Origin: Candidatus Parabeggiatoa sp. nov. 2
GTDB lineage: Bacteria > Pseudomonadota > Gammaproteobacteria > Beggiatoales > Beggiatoaceae
Assembly: GCA_002085445.1 (NCBI GenBank)
Contig: NBMI01000231.1
Location: forward strand, 1 to 38,359
Direction: 5' to 3'
Length of the DNA stretch: 38,359 nt
Both the position numbers and the translations under genes were made by a program. This document shows positions 17,650 through 25,009 of the stretch, in pieces. Positions within the stretch are counted from its first letter, which is position 1; each line of letters opens with the position of its first letter. The notes under the pieces are model-generated. The model was not told where the DNA came from, made no database searches, and worked only from the letters and a program-made list of their open reading frames with translations.

Positions 17650-18547
17650 AGAGCCGGGCGGTGTCATCTAAAGATGCGGTGACAATGCGCAGCCCGTCGG
17701 GACTGAAGGCGGCGTTGTTTACCGAATCTTTATGCCCTTGAAGCACTAAACGTTCACGATGGTAAAAAGCAGCATTATAGAGTTGTGATTTTATTAAAAC
17801 CCGTAATTGCCCACTGGGTTGTTTAACCATTAACCTGGTTAAACGCAATTCCATTCCATGCGCTTGGCTCTGATCTTCTAGTTGTGACAACGACAAAATA
17901 GCGCGACATAAGCCCAATAATTGCCAAGTGTGTTGAGAGTTCTCCCGTTCAATCAAACGGTCGCGAATGGTGCGTAAATGCTGTGGTTCGTCTTTCTCCT
18001 CCCAGCCTTCAATGAGATGAGTTTGTACCAATTCGGCCACATAAGCGGTTTCTTGTCCGTTGGGTAGCTTTGTATCGGTATAACGACAAAATAAATCACC
18101 GACTTTTTAAGTTAAAAACGGCTGTCCGTTCGTCCAGTCTAAAATCGCCCGTAACACCGCTTCGGGATTATCGGCTTTACCGTGCAAGCCCAGTGCTAAC
18201 GGCATCGCCTCTTAAAACGTAAATCCAGTTAAATCAATGGCTTGCCCAATATCAAACGGGGTGGACTGCGGGTCGTCCATTAAATCGGTTGGCCTTGCGG
18301 TGCCAACTAGACAAAACGTTAATCGTTTCAAATTCGGGTTTTGGGCTCGCTCGTTATAGCAACTCCGAATCGTGGCAAAAAAATCATCAGTGGCAAACGG
18401 TAAATTGCGGACGTGATCAATTTCATCAAAGCAAATCACTACAACGTTGCTGATAATGATCCAAAACCACGCGGCGCAACGCTTGTTATAACTTAAATCT
18501 AGGGAAGTGCGCTCCGCACCAAGCTTGGTATTCCAAGTGCCTAGCAT
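17650..18547 (-). pseudogene. decayed AAA_35-type ATPase with WD40 repeat
   Basis: The reading runs from an ATPase segment (VVVICFDEIDHV, a Walker B-like strand, then RLTFCLVGTARPTDLM and IDLTGFTF) through a TAA to EAMPLALGL..DWTNGQPFLT. A second TAA follows, then KVGDLF and a helical segment. It ends in one WD40 repeat (LQGHKDSVNNAAFSPDG..IVTASLDDTARL) cut off by the repeat cluster. Both stops lie in the same frame as the flanking family sequence; the second replaces the Gln of the usual FLTQK. The N-terminal P-loop is missing. AAA_35-WD40 proteins are typical of multicellular or filamentous bacteria; this copy is not functional. Confidence 0.75.
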
Positions 18548-18720
18548 TTTGCCACACTAGTGCAGTAAAGCGGAAATAGAAATACCACCTCAGCCAACAT
18601 TGTCTAAGAGCTCAAGTACCCTAAAGGGCACTGGTTAGTAAGCTTTAGCCTACTTTAGCTTTTAGACAACGGCTTTAGCCGTTGGCGTTGGGGTGGTATC
18701 GAAACTTCCGCTTTACTGTA

Positions 18721-19155
18721 CTAGGCACTGACTTGAACATTGGCCATTTGACGAAGTTCTTCAACACAATGAGGTACATTCAAAGCCAGTTTCATCAGTT
18801 TATCCATTGCCCTGCTTTGAGTGGCTTCTCCGCTTTCGTATTTTGAAAAGGTATTGACTTGTTCACCGAAGAGTTGCGCCGCTTGCTGTTGAGTCATCTT
18901 TAACCGTTCTCTGAGTTTGGTGATTTCAGCAGCAGTGAAAAGCCCATCTATTTTTCTCTGCTCGTCACGGATGAGAGCCTCGTTGCGTTTGCTTTGTTCA
19001 GGTAGAATGATTTCATACTGACAAGCAAGGCATTCACAATATTCAATGTCTTCTAACTTAAAATGATGCCCTTTATAGCAGTAAGACGAGGGGCCCTTTT
19101 TAAAAATTAATTGACCCCTTTCGCACACAGGGCAAATTATTTTGTCTTGAGTCAT
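18721..19155 (-). CDS. mqsA: MqsA-like antitoxin (zinc finger + HTH)
   Basis: This 144-residue protein has an N-terminal zinc-binding module with CPVC at 8-11 and CLAC at 42-45. A linker and a C-terminal XRE-type helix-turn-helix at about 77-130 (LRERLKMTQQQAAQLFG, then YESGE) follow. This is the YgiT/MqsA architecture, in which the zinc domain grips the toxin and the HTH dimer represses the operon. The start overlaps the stop of the toxin gene by 4 bases. The order toxin then antitoxin matches E. coli mqsRA. A dispersed repeat lies directly downstream. Confidence 0.85.
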   Translation of the reverse strand: MTQDKIICPVCERGQLIFKKGPSSYCYKGHHFKLEDIEYCECLACQYEIILPEQSKRNEALIRDEQRKIDGLFTAAEITKLRERLKMTQQQAAQLFGEQVNTFSKYESGEATQSRAMDKLMKLALNVPHCVEELRQMANVQVSA

Positions 19156-19493
19156 AACAAGTTACCTCTCTTGACAAAGTTGTTTGTTAATATAACACCG
19201 ATTTCAACACAAATTTCGCCTTTATAACCCAGTTTAAGCTTGATATAAACTTCGTCATATTCACCTGAAGGAGAAAGACATTGACCTTTATAAACGTAAA
19301 AAGTTAATTTGGTATCCTCATAGTGGATAGTCTTATGGAAATCTGACGGCCACAATTTTTTGATACAATCTGCCACATCGGCCTTAAAATATCCAAGGTT
19401 AGCCACATAAATTTCAACTTTTCGTCCTAATAGGATGATTTTGTTTTCATCTTTGGCAAGTTCATGGATGGTTTCTAATGAATAAAAGGGCAT
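19152..19493 (-). CDS. mqsR: MqsR-like mRNA interferase toxin
   Basis: This 113-residue RelE-fold toxin candidate is recognised by the block DFHKTIHYEDTK, equivalent to the SDFYKSM region of E. coli MqsR with its catalytic Lys (K54 here), and by EVYIKLKL, equivalent to QVYLKITV (Y83). It also fits through its position immediately before mqsA. MqsR cleaves mRNA, mostly at GCU sites. AAAGGTG precedes the ATG. The family resemblance is moderate; the C-terminus is about 15 residues longer than in E. coli. The locus is autoregulated in known systems; no clear palindromic operator is evident here. Confidence 0.7.
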   Translation of the reverse strand: MPFYSLETIHELAKDENKIILLGRKVEIYVANLGYFKADVADCIKKLWPSDFHKTIHYEDTKLTFYVYKGQCLSPSGEYDEVYIKLKLGYKGEICVEIGVILTNNFVKRGNLL

Positions 19494-19609
19494 TTTTTCA
19501 CCTTTAAATCAAGCAGTAGGGTGGGCAAGCGGCACTGCCATTAGCGCGTTGGAGTACAAAGCTTTACCAAGCTGAAGCTTTGGACTCCAAGCACTGGCAC
19601 AAAGCTGAA

Positions 19610-19730
19610 TCATTCGTTGTACTCCAGTTCAAGTAGGATTTTTTTCACCTTATTTTCTGGATTGAATTTATGACAAGGGGCTAATTTCTTTGCAGCTTGG
19701 AATTTTGCGATGGCAGCTTCAATCTGACAA
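19610..19730 (-). pseudogene. C-terminal remnant of a TPR-type protein
   Basis: The minus strand reads AIAKFQAAKKLAPCHKFNPE, then KVKKILLELEYNE and a stop. This resembles the end of TPR-containing proteins (AVAKFK.ALK.DPSL.F.PE pattern). Upstream it runs straight into the palindrome array, so only about 40 codons survive. Confidence 0.4.
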
Positions 19731-20014
19731 ACAAGCAAGATTAAGTCGCTGAAGCGACTACGAAAAACCAGCAAGATTAAGTCGCTGAAGCGACTAACTA
19801 CTACAAACTTATGGATTAAGTCGCTGAAGCGACTAACTACGAAAAACCAGCAAGATTAAGTCGCTAAAGCGACTACTACAAACAAGATTAAGTCGCTGAA
19901 GCGACTAACTACTACAAACTTATGGATTAAGTCGCTGAAGCGACTAACTACTACAAACAAGCAAGATTAAGTCGCTGAAGCGACTACGAAAAACCAGCCA
20001 GATTAAGTCGCTTT
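19731..20014. repeat. array of seven palindromic repeats (agtcgctgaagcgact)
   Basis: Seven full copies of the hairpin agtcgc-tgaa-gcgact, each preceded by gatta, and one 3'-truncated copy are spaced about 32-40 bp apart. They are joined by two alternating linkers, ctactacaaac(ttatg) and acgaaaaaccagcaa. Single copies of related palindromes occur at about 8500 and 22220. The spacing looks CRISPR-like, but the linkers are repeats themselves. No promoter or gene is associated. Confidence 0.85.
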
Positions 20015-20339
20015 TGCTCCTACGGGAAAAGCATGAAAATAATATCCCCATTCAAAAAACTTTGGATCGATTTGTGTGGGTATTTTATTTAGCCGCAACT
20101 CCGTAACTTGTAAGCCAAATATGACCTGTTTCCTTTTTCTTCATTGCTTTAAACCAGTGATTTTGAAAATGACCGGTTTTAAAAATAGGTCAGGTTTATA
20201 CCACTACCAGTTTAGTGCTACCGATATTCTTGAGAATAATTCGGGCAAAGTTTATCCAAATACCCATCAACGACTAAAATAGTACCTACTGTCCAGTCAC
20301 AAAACACCTACAAAAAGTCTCAAACTGTAAGCGCAACAG

Positions 20340-20600
20340 AGGGCCATAACTTAATTTGAAAACATCCACGTCGGCAAAAGTTTCGCTTCGCTGTACTTTT
20401 GCCGACGTAAGTATTTTATGGCCCTCAAAATATTGAGTCAAAAAACCCGCAAAAAAATAGGTCAATAACAGGGGCCCGCGTATCACTACTCTGCCAAATT
20501 TGGACTCCCTTGGAGTCCTGCCAAACTAAAGTTTGGACTCCGAGTTGTTTGCGTGAGGCGATAAATCGCCTACTACAAACTGACCTTTTCCTTAACGGCA
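20340..20600 (-). repeat. inverted copy of the 828-1015 repeat
   Basis: The segment runs from agggccataacttaatttg to gtgaggcgataaatcgcctac in the order opposite to 828-1015. Two hairpins (aaagtttcgcttcgctgtactttt and ccaaactaaagtttgg) appear inserted relative to the first copy. The open frames on the minus strand here are translations of the repeat. Confidence 0.65.
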
Positions 20601-20716
20601 ATGGCAGTGACTCCGGCCTCCCCAATGGCTTGCATCAAGAAATCTATCCGATTATAATACGCGCCGCGAAAGCTTAGAAAAGTAAAAAGCGGGAAATTAA
20701 TGTCCTAAAAGAGGGC

Positions 20717-20905
20717 CATTACATCACGGGTGAAAGCAGTTTTCATTTTCCCAACCTACCTGTTTTTGAAGCTATCCCGCGTTATCTAAATAAAAGCAAA
20801 ATCCAAGGTAGAAATGCCACCATGAAAGAATTTAGAGCTTGGGTAAGGCAACAAATTTCTCCAGTCCCTACCAACCAATCGATGTGTTCAAACTGTGATA
20901 ATTGA
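20717..20905 (+). pseudogene. C-terminal fragment of an unidentified gene (Uma2-like?)
   Basis: The plus strand reads FPNLPVFEAIPRYLNKSK, then GRNATMKEFRAWVRQQI and a stop about 15 codons later. No in-frame start or upstream domain remains. The pattern recalls the C-termini of Uma2-family nucleases, but this is weak. The last ~65 bp (caaggcaacaaattt..caaactgtgataattg) are duplicated at 22437-22503 with a premature TAG. Confidence 0.4.
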
Positions 20906-20997
20906 ACAGGATTTAACGGATTAAGGGAGGCAGACAGGATTGCTATAAAGTTTTAAAACAATCCTGTCAATCCTATAATCCTGTCAATCCTGATCGT

Positions 20998-21153
20998 TTA
21001 TCCCGTTATCTCACTTGGACTCAAATCAGTCATGGCGACTATCGTTTCTATATCCATGCCGGCTCCAAGCATTCTTTTGGCAGCATCCTCACCTTCTTGC
21101 CAGCCTTTGTTGTGTGCCGTGTCAATTTGATCTTGCTCATTCACCATCGCCAT
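20998..21153 (-). pseudogene. C-terminal remnant of a PD-(D/E)XK transposase/Rpn-like protein
   Basis: A 51-residue frame reads AHNKGWQEGEDAAKRMLGAG, then DIETIVAMTDLSPSEI. This matches the charged tail and helix (KGIEEGI..A..ML..G.DI..I...T.LS..EI) that ends Rpn/YhgA-like recombination-promoting nucleases. An in-frame TAA stands a few codons upstream of the ATG and no nuclease domain remains. It is probably a relic of a mobile or recombination-associated gene. Confidence 0.5.
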
Positions 21154-21179
21154 CAAAAAGCCTTGTGTCTCATGAGTTT

Positions 21180-21525
21180 AGAAATCAGATTTTTCCAAAA
21201 AAATCTGATTTCTTTGACCTTTGAGGCGATAAATCGCCTACTACAAACGGGCCTAGTTTAGAAATAAGTTTGCCAAAAAATCGGATTTATTTGACCAGAA
21301 ATCAGATTTTTCCAAAAAAGGATTTCTTTGACCTTTGAGGCGATAAATCGCCTACTACAAACGGGCCTTTTTCTTAACGAGTTTAGAAATCAGATTTTAA
21401 AAAAAATAGGATTTCTTTGACCTTTGAGGCGATAAATCGCCTACTACAAACGGGCCTTTTTCTTAATTTAATGGCATTGAGTTTAGAAATCCGATTTTTC
21501 CAAAAAATAGGATTTCTTTGACCAA
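21180..21525 (+). repeat. four-fold interspersed repeat upstream of tsaD
   Basis: Four copies of a gtttagaaatcagatttttcc..tttctttgacc block alternate with three copies of gaggcgataaatcgcctact followed by acaaacgggcc. The second block contains the palindrome ggcgataaatcgcc, which is also present at about 855 and 20565. The array ends ~60 bp before tsaD. Confidence 0.75.
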
Positions 21526-21591
21526 TGTTCAGTATTCAGTTCACAGTTCACAGTTCACCGTTTTTCACTGATCAATTACCAATTAAAAAAA

Positions 21592-22196
21592 ATGCGAGTA
21601 TTAGGCATAGAAACTTCTTGCGATGAAACCGGCGTTGCGGTGTACGACTCGGAGCAGGGCCTATTAGGACATGCTTTGTACAGTCAAATCGAGTTACACG
21701 CTCAATATGGCGGCGTTGTGCCAGAATTGGCTTCCCGCGATCATGTCCGCAAACTCATACCACTGCTTAAAACGCTCTTAAAGAAGCGCCGGCCCCCACT
21801 TTTCCCTTTCTTGCTCTACTCGTCTCTGGAGGGCATACGCAACTGGTACAAGTTGCGGCGGTGGGCAAATACACCGTGCTAGGAGAATCCGTCGATGATG
21901 CCGCTGGCGAAGCCTTTGATAAAACCGCCAAATTACTTGGGCTTGGCTATCCGGGTGGCCCCGCCTTAGCGCGTTTAGCAGAACGTGGCAATCCCAAAGC
22001 CTTCCACTTTCCTCGTACTCGCTTGGCACAACAGGCCGATGAAATGGGCGTAGCCGTCTATTACCCTCGCCCCATCTTTTGCACCGACAACGGCGCGATG
22101 ATTGCCTACGCGGGCACTCTGCGCCTTACCGCCGGCCAGTGTGAACCACTAGAATTTAGCGCACGGCCCCGTTGGCCGATGAATGAACTGACTTAA
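21592..22196 (+). pseudogene. tsaD: tsaD (tRNA t6A synthesis) with two internal deletions
   Basis: TsaD (Gcp/Kae1) transfers the threonylcarbamoyl group to A37 of ANN-decoding tRNAs and is normally ~340 residues. Here the N-terminus is intact (MRVLGIETSCDETGVAVYD to LASRDHVRKLIPLLKTLLK). The sequence then jumps to the APTFPFLALLVSGGHTQLV region in another frame, removing about 50-60 residues with the metal-binding HxxxH. After NPKAFHFPR it jumps again to RLAQQADEMGVAVYYPRP, removing about 110-120 residues. The C-terminus (FCTDNGAMIAYAG) is normal. Neither open frame can make an active enzyme. Heptamer-like CAGT repeats lie before the ATG; there is no clear Shine-Dalgarno sequence. Confidence 0.85.
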
Positions 22197-22583
22197 CATT
22201 CGTTCCTTAGCCGGTTTGTAGTCGTCGCAAAAGCGACTCACAAGCCGCTCGTTATCAGCCTCAAAAAGACTTTTGTTTACTTATGCACTGGAGGCCCCTT
22301 CGGGCTTGGCGCGTGTTTGATACCAAAACCCACAGGTTCCACTAAAGGCAACGCCCCTGGGTTATGTGCTATTCGTTAACCTCTATGAGATCGGTCGGGG
22401 CGTATTATTGAAGCCTGTGTAACTACCTAGGTTTTTCTTGGGCAAGGCAACAAATTTCCCGAGTCCCTACCAATCAATAGAGGTGTTCAAACTGTGATAA
22501 TTGGTAATTGGTAATTGATAATTGATAATTGGTAATTGGTAATTGGTAATTGGTAATTGGTACGGGGTGGTTGCCGGCCAAGA
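22197..22583. other. intergenic region with repeat fragments and a 7-bp repeat array
   Basis: It contains a copy of the cacaagccgctc repeat (22214-22280, shared with 8485-8545) and a ggcgcgtgtttgataccaaaaccc block shared with 36470-36500. It also holds the duplicated gene tail 22437-22503 and about nine copies of a 7-bp unit (attggta/attgata) at 22498-22563. No gene is seen. Confidence 0.7.
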
Positions 22584-22687
22584 GCGAAAAAAAACGTGAC
22601 ATTTCCAAAATGATAGTGTAGACTACGCAGCCTCAATTGACATGTTGCAGCGTGACGCACCCTGGTAGCGTGCTTGCGTGGGGCGCT
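22584..22687 (+). pseudogene. tandem duplicate of the tRNA-Pro promoter and 5' tRNA half
   Basis: This 104-bp unit is repeated from 22688. It carries a decayed promoter (gtgaca, 17-bp spacer, tagact) and a tRNA-like sequence from 22645 (gcgtgacgcaccctggtagc) that stops just after the anticodon loop (gcgtggggcgc). The mutations break the acceptor and D stems. It is not a functional tRNA gene. Confidence 0.8.
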
Positions 22688-22699
22688 GCGAAAAAAAAC

Positions 22700-22728
22700 G
22701 TGACATTTCCAAAATAATCGTGTATACT
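22700..22728 (+). promoter_or_regulatory. sigma-70-type promoter of tRNA-Pro
   Basis: A -35 gtgaca (22700-22705) and a -10 tatact (22723-22728) are separated by exactly 17 bp, about 22 bp before the mature tRNA 5' end. A run of A residues lies just upstream and could act as an UP element. In the duplicate unit the -10 has become tagact, showing which copy is maintained. Confidence 0.75.
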
Positions 22729-22749
22729 ACGCTGCATCAATTGACTTGT

Positions 22750-22825
22750 CGGAGCGTGGCGCAGCCTGGTAGCGCGCTTGCATGGGGCGCAAGAGGTTTC
22801 GCGGGTTCGAATCCCGCCGCTCCGA
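22750..22825 (+). tRNA. tRNA-Pro (anticodon GGG)
   Basis: The cloverleaf is complete. The acceptor is cggagcg / cgctccg, the D arm is gcgc..gcgc with agcctggta, and the anticodon stem cttgc / gcaag encloses atggggc, giving anticodon GGG for CCC/CCU proline codons. The T arm is gcggg-ttcgaat-cccgc and the discriminator is A. It closely resembles E. coli proL in D and anticodon loops. CCA is not encoded after position 22825, which is unusual for a gammaproteobacterial tRNA gene. Confidence 0.95.
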
Positions 22826-23074
22826 TATCTTTAATTATTTCAATAAGTTATAGGCTTCTAATCCCTTATGAAGTTTGTGATATTTATGGTCAGTTAAAGC
22901 ATTGCGAATGGTAACAGGAACAAATAGCAACGTTGTTATCTTATGATCTTCCCCCCCCAATTCCCTTTCCATTAAATTTTTTGGTCCACAACCGCCTTTG
23001 TCGCTCGCGCCCCTTGTCCACAAGTTCGGCCGACTAGGCCCAACAAAAACTAATCCAACAGAAAATAATTTGAA

Positions 23075-23686
23075 ATGGCAAAGCGAGAAAAGCACATTGA
23101 AGCCATCACACTGCGTGCTGAAGAACGCCTCAGTCTCAATCAAATTGCTGAAAGGTTGGGGGTATCAAAAAGCAGTGTCAGTTTATGGCTAAGCGAATGT
23201 CCCTTATCTGAAGAAGAAAAAAGAGAGCGGATGAGGGAGGCCAACTTGGGCAACCAACATGGCAAAAAGCCCCTTAGAGAACCCTCTAAACTTTATCGGG
23301 CAAGCGAGGTTGAATCGCTAACAACCAGTCAAAAGGGCGATATAGCAGAATATGCAGTGGCTTTTCGGTTGGCCGTTCATGGTTTTTCTATTCACAAACC
23401 CTATTCGAGTGGTGGCGTAGATTGGCTGGCTGAAAACCCAAAAACCGGTAAAATCTTTAGAATTGAGGTGAAGTGGGCCTCAAAAGCCAAAGAAGGTTTG
23501 CCTTTTATAAGATTAACAAGAAGTTCAAACGGCCAAAGGTACGACAATAATTATTTTGATTTCATTGTTGGCTACGACTTCTACTCTGATACTGCCTATG
23601 TTTATTCTTTTTCTGAAATAAGCAAAAATAAAACAATAATAACAATTTCCGAAACGGCGGCCGAAAGATGGGACAAATTAAAATAA
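23075..23686 (+). CDS. HTH + PD-(D/E)XK homing-endonuclease-like protein
   Basis: This 203-residue protein has an N-terminal helix-turn-helix at about 14-40 (LSLNQIAERLGVSKSSVSLW). A basic linker and a nuclease domain at about 85-200 follow. Core residues are E92 in KGDIAEYAVAFRL, D116 in GGVDWLAE and E131-x-K133 in FRIEVKWAS. This is the pattern of the PD-(D/E)XK family that includes I-Ssp6803I, an enzyme encoded in a tRNA group I intron. It stands 250 bp after tRNA-Pro in the same direction; no intron is present in that tRNA. It is probably a free-standing selfish or repurposed nuclease. The ATG at 23075 is used because the HTH begins soon after it. Confidence 0.75.
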   Translation: MAKREKHIEAITLRAEERLSLNQIAERLGVSKSSVSLWLSECPLSEEEKRERMREANLGNQHGKKPLREPSKLYRASEVESLTTSQKGDIAEYAVAFRLAVHGFSIHKPYSSGGVDWLAENPKTGKIFRIEVKWASKAKEGLPFIRLTRSSNGQRYDNNYFDFIVGYDFYSDTAYVYSFSEISKNKTIITISETAAERWDKLK

Positions 23687-23750
23687 AGTGGTTCAGGTAG
23701 TCATTAGTTTTTCGTTTCTTTTGTGGCTATGAATGATAACTTCACCTCAA

Positions 23751-23866
23751 AGCCACAATTCACAATTCACAATTCACAATTCACAATTCATCATTCACCA
23801 TTCATCATTCACCATTCATCATTCACCATTCATCATTCACCATTCATCATTCATCATCAATTCACA
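23751..23866 (+). repeat. 7-bp tandem repeats (ttcacaa / ttcatca / ttcacca)
   Basis: About sixteen consecutive 7-mers drift through ttcacaa, ttcatca and ttcacca. The frame that spans them is a low-complexity translation, not a gene. Similar 7-mer arrays with other sequences occur at 22498, 26650, 28626, 32249 and 32620. Confidence 0.9.
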
Positions 23867-24009
23867 ATTTTCATCCCCCCACATCAAAGCCCCTCTCCCC
23901 TTTTAAGCACTCTTAAATACCGAGACATAATGAGTCTGGTATTCTCGCCACAAAAATCTTCTTGCGGCTCCTTGAGACATGGGGCAAACCTTCAATACGT
24001 TTTATTTTC

Positions 24010-24043
24010 AAAAAATCCGACGTCTTAAAGACATCGGATTTTT
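24010..24043 (-). terminator. Rho-independent terminator of argD-argF
   Basis: The plus strand reads aaaaaatccgacgtct-taa-agacatcggattttt, a stem of about 13 pairs flanked by A and T tracts on both sides. It lies 25 bp beyond the argF stop on the minus strand and could terminate from either direction. Confidence 0.8.
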
Positions 24044-24068
24044 AGCACTATTACCAATTACCAAGGCC

Positions 24069-24989
24069 CTATTGAGTGACCGCTTGGGTGATTAATAAGA
24101 ATTCTAGTAGTGCTTTTTGCGAATGTAGCCGATTTTCCGCTTGTTCCCATACCACACTTTGGGGCCCATCAATCACATCGGCACTGACTTCTTCGCCGCG
24201 ATGGGCGGGCAGACAGTGCATAAATAACGCATCCGGTTTTGCCAAAGACATCAACCGACTATTGACTTGATAGGACTCAAAGACTTGGATACGCTTGGCT
24301 TGTTCTTCTTCTTGTCCCATACTCGCCCAAACATCAGTAGAAACTAAATCAGCCCCAGTGACGGCTGGCACCGGATCGGTGTAGAGGCTGGCGTGATCCT
24401 CGGCGCGGGCAACGACATCGGCATGGGGTTGATACTCAGCCGGCGTGGCAATGGCGAGCGAAAAATCAAATTGACGAGCCGCCATCATGTAAGAATGACA
24501 CATATTATTACCATCCCCTATCCAAGTCACTTTTTTGCCTTGGATACTGCCCCGATGTTCAATGTAGGTTTGTATATCGGCAAGTAATTGACAAGGATGG
24601 AACATATCAGTCAGAGCATTAATGACCGGCACTTTGGAATATTTTGCAAAAAGTTCAATTGTTTCATGGGCATAAGTGCGTACCATCACACAATCGACCA
24701 TACTTGATAACACCCGCGCCGTATCTTCAATAGGCTCGCCGCGCCCTAACTGGGTATCACGCGGAGACAGAAACATCGCGCTACCACCACACTGGCTCAT
24801 AGCCGCTTCAAAGGACACACGGGTACGTGTGGAAGATTTTTCAAAAATCATTGCTAACACTTTGTTTTTAAAAATTTGTGGGCATTGACCGGCCTTATGC
24901 ATGGCTTTGAGTTCAATGGCACGCACAATCAGTGTCTGTAGTTCATCTTTAGATAAGTCCAGCAAAGTGAGGAAGTGACGGGGAGCCAT
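24069..24989 (-). CDS. argF: ornithine carbamoyltransferase
   Basis: ArgF joins carbamoyl phosphate and ornithine to give citrulline in cytosolic arginine synthesis. The carbamoyl-phosphate site STRTR, the HPCQ motif (MFHPCQLLAD) and the ornithine-site HCLP (FMHCLPAHRGEE) are all present, and the length of ~306 residues is normal. The start is placed at the ATG at 24989 (MAPRHFLTLLDL), which has AAAGGAG six bases upstream; the frame can be extended to 25013 only with a TTG that overlaps the argD stop. It is the second gene of an argD-argF operon with about 20 bp between them and a terminator just downstream. Confidence 0.95.
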   Translation of the reverse strand: MAPRHFLTLLDLSKDELQTLIVRAIELKAMHKAGQCPQIFKNKVLAMIFEKSSTRTRVSFEAAMSQCGGSAMFLSPRDTQLGRGEPIEDTARVLSSMVDCVMVRTYAHETIELFAKYSKVPVINALTDMFHPCQLLADIQTYIEHRGSIQGKKVTWIGDGNNMCHSYMMAARQFDFSLAIATPAEYQPHADVVARAEDHASLYTDPVPAVTGADLVSTDVWASMGQEEEQAKRIQVFESYQVNSRLMSLAKPDALFMHCLPAHRGEEVSADVIDGPQSVVWEQAENRLHSQKALLEFLLITQAVTQ

Positions 24990-25009
24990 AAGCGTCTCCT
25001 TTAAGGTCG

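Noticed and set aside
17650..18547. UAA read as glutamine (recoded stop)
   Set aside because: All other genes here end normally at TAA, TAG or TGA and show no internal UAA; this gene also lacks both ends, so decay is simpler.
19731..20014. CRISPR array
   Set aside because: Linkers are only two repeated sequences, not unique spacers; the units are short perfect hairpins; no cas gene is nearby.
23723..24028. 101-residue open frame
   Set aside because: It translates the 7-bp repeat array (HNSQFTIHHSPF repeats) and the terminator; no gene-like features.
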